Notes under the pieces: generated by a model
Told to the model about the DNA's origin: nothing
The model's input: only the letters and a program-made list of their open reading frames with translations
Databases searched by the model: none
Origin: an uncultured Mycoplasmatota bacterium
GTDB taxonomy: Bacteria > Bacillota_I > Bacilli_A > RF39 > UBA660
DNA length: 14,477 nucleotides
Direction: 5' to 3'
Assembly (NCBI GenBank): GCA_948437815.1
Contig: CAOJKG010000016.1
Span: 1-14,477, forward strand
Shown here: in pieces, positions 13,339 to 14,477 of the stretch
Position numbering within the stretch: the first letter of the stretch is position 1
How the letters are laid out: the number at the start of each line of letters is the position of its first letter
Translations under genes and position numbers: made by a program

Positions 13339-14477
13339 TTAACTAGTTGTTGAGGCATTAGTTATTCTAACTTTAACAGTTGTTCCTACTACATAATTAA
13401 GTTTAGGATCATCATTTTCAATTTTTACAGGAACATCATATTCGCCTACTCCATATCCTTCCAAATCGAGATATGCTGTAATATTTTCACTAGTAATTGA
13501 ATCTATAACTGATTGTACCCCTTTAACAATTGCATTAACATTACTACTAGTTCCTACTATATTAGCAGTTAAATTACTAGAAAGATTTCGATGTGATATA
13601 ACATTAGTTATATCAACTTCTTTTTGTTTTTCATCACCAAACGTAATAGTTATAGTTGCTTTTTTTTCACTTATTGCTCTAACCCCGCTTGGTCTATTAA
13701 TAGTAACATTATAAGCTTTTGTAGCATTAACTCCACTACCATCAACATTAATCGTAACAGGTACATTTGTTATACTATTTATAGATTCTTGATCACCATA
13801 AATAGTAACGCTTTTAGAATTTTCATTATTAATTAAAATGGAAGCTATAGCTTTACCAGTAACTAAATTACCAGTTGTTAATACCTTAATCGGAACACTC
13901 TTAGAATAAGTATCAAGAGTAAGTGTAGCAGATAGTGTTTTAGGAACAATTTCTATTCCTTCTAATATTCGACCTTTAGAATCATATGCCACAACATTGA
14001 TATTATCAACCTCATAAGTACCAGCATCTTTTAAAACATCATTTTTTAAATCAATTAAAGCTTTAACTGATGCAATTTTATCAATAGCATCTTGACTACC
14101 TTTAACAACTACTTCATTATTAGAAAGTTCCACAGATTCTACACTAAGGCGTTCATTTAGATAACTTTCATTAACCAAATCATAATCTATCATTTTAGTA
14201 ACACTTACTTTTTCTTTAATTGTTACTGACACATATGAAGGATCTAACTTATAATTTATCGAATCAATTGACTTAGTATAAGATAAATATACTTTATAAG
14301 CTGAATCTCTAGCTTCATAATTAGATAAATCTAGAATTACAGCATTAGTTCCAATTTGTTTAGCTAAATAAATATCACTTTTACGTCCAATCAAAGTTAT
14401 ATCAACAGTCTCAGGAATACCTTCAACTACATAAGCTTCTTCATTATAATTAACTTTAACAGGAATATCTGATAAAA
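13339..14477 (-). CDS. cdaR: YbbR-domain protein, CdaR-like (5' end beyond the window)
   Basis: The C-terminal 378 residues of a YbbR-repeat protein. The frame is open to the right edge, so the N-terminus, expected to hold the membrane anchor, is missing. Several extracellular repeats of about 80-90 residues follow each other: PVKVNYNEEAYVVEGIPETV with LIGRKSDI at the edge, then YKLDPSYVSVTIKEK with VVVKGSQDAIDKIASV, then SVPIKVLTTGNL with SVTIYGDQESINSITNV, then NLTANIVGTSS with AIVKGVQSVIDSITS and the closing VPVKIENDDPKLNYVVG. This V-x-G-s-x-x-x-i-x-s-I rhythm is typical of YbbR domains. In Bacilli, CdaR sits behind the diadenylate cyclase gene cdaA and modulates c-di-AMP production; cdaA would be expected just outside the window. 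A TTG at 14392-14394 is internal, not the start. Confidence 0.82.
   Translation of the reverse strand, partial: LSDIPVKVNYNEEAYVVEGIPETVDITLIGRKSDIYLAKQIGTNAVILDLSNYEARDSAYKVYLSYTKSIDSINYKLDPSYVSVTIKEKVSVTKMIDYDLVNESYLNERLSVESVELSNNEVVVKGSQDAIDKIASVKALIDLKNDVLKDAGTYEVDNINVVAYDSKGRILEGIEIVPKTLSATLTLDTYSKSVPIKVLTTGNLVTGKAIASILINNENSKSVTIYGDQESINSITNVPVTINVDGSGVNATKAYNVTINRPSGVRAISEKKATITITFGDEKQKEVDITNVISHRNLSSNLTANIVGTSSNVNAIVKGVQSVIDSITSENITAYLDLEGYGVGEYDVPVKIENDDPKLNYVVGTTVKVRITNASTTS

Noticed and set aside
13624..13836. Plus-strand open frame inside cdaR
   Set aside because: Antisense to clear YbbR repeats; no start signals.
1..14477. UGA read as tryptophan (Mollicutes code)
   Set aside because: All genes reach family-typical lengths with TGG for Trp, and TGA serves as a stop at 11194-11196.
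1..14477. CRISPR arrays, tRNA or rRNA genes, IS elements, riboswitch leaders
   Set aside because: No spaced direct repeats, cloverleaf sequences, transposase motifs or recognisable aptamers were seen; leaders upstream of genes are short.

Overview
The window is very AT-rich (most stretches near 25% G+C by eye) and reads as the chromosome of a low-GC Bacillota, class Bacilli. It is probably an uncultured gut lineage of the Erysipelotrichia/RF39 type, but that placement is inference. The standard code fits: every Trp is TGG. The organism makes peptidoglycan (murD, rodA, a glucosaminidase), so it is not a wall-less Mollicute. It also keeps two genes of the B. subtilis sporulation network, a sirA homologue and a sigH-type sigma factor. 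No recognisable phage, IS element, CRISPR array, tRNA or rRNA was seen.

Layout. 1-3500 (minus strand): a Ca2+-type P-type ATPase, then sirA and yneF, the same sirA-yneF pairing as in B. subtilis, closed by two hairpin terminators. 3543-5131 (minus): a 51-aa protein and a 464-aa helical protein of unknown function, in the same frame and separated by one stop codon. At 5158-5199 two overlapping divergent promoters drive this pair leftward and the radical-SAM gene ytqA rightward. 6098-7427: ytqA meets sigH tail to tail in a 12-bp overlap, with sigH directly behind rlmB. 7428-9456: murD and a membrane-anchored glucosaminidase, each with its own promoter and terminator. 9476-10929: a small conserved-looking protein diverging from a rodA-like SEDS glycosyltransferase. 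10929-13335 looks like an accessory island: a cluster of hairpins, a 52-aa ribbon-helix-helix protein, a 430-aa surface protein whose C-terminal part has clearly higher G+C, a regulator with two tandem XRE domains, and a strong promoter followed by a noncoding, highly structured RNA with a perfect terminator. 13339 to the right edge is the 3' part of a YbbR-domain gene (cdaR).

Two themes stand out. First, the genome is compact: in several genes the stop codon lies inside the terminator hairpin, in three cases in its loop, and in one case the descending terminator arm is also the -35 box of the next gene. Second, the unexplained RNA at about 13165-13299 has a 21-bp closing helix with one mismatch and pyrimidine-rich unpaired loops. 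It is the best candidate here for something undescribed. Most other genes are housekeeping: cell wall synthesis, translation modification, Ca2+ export and c-di-AMP control.
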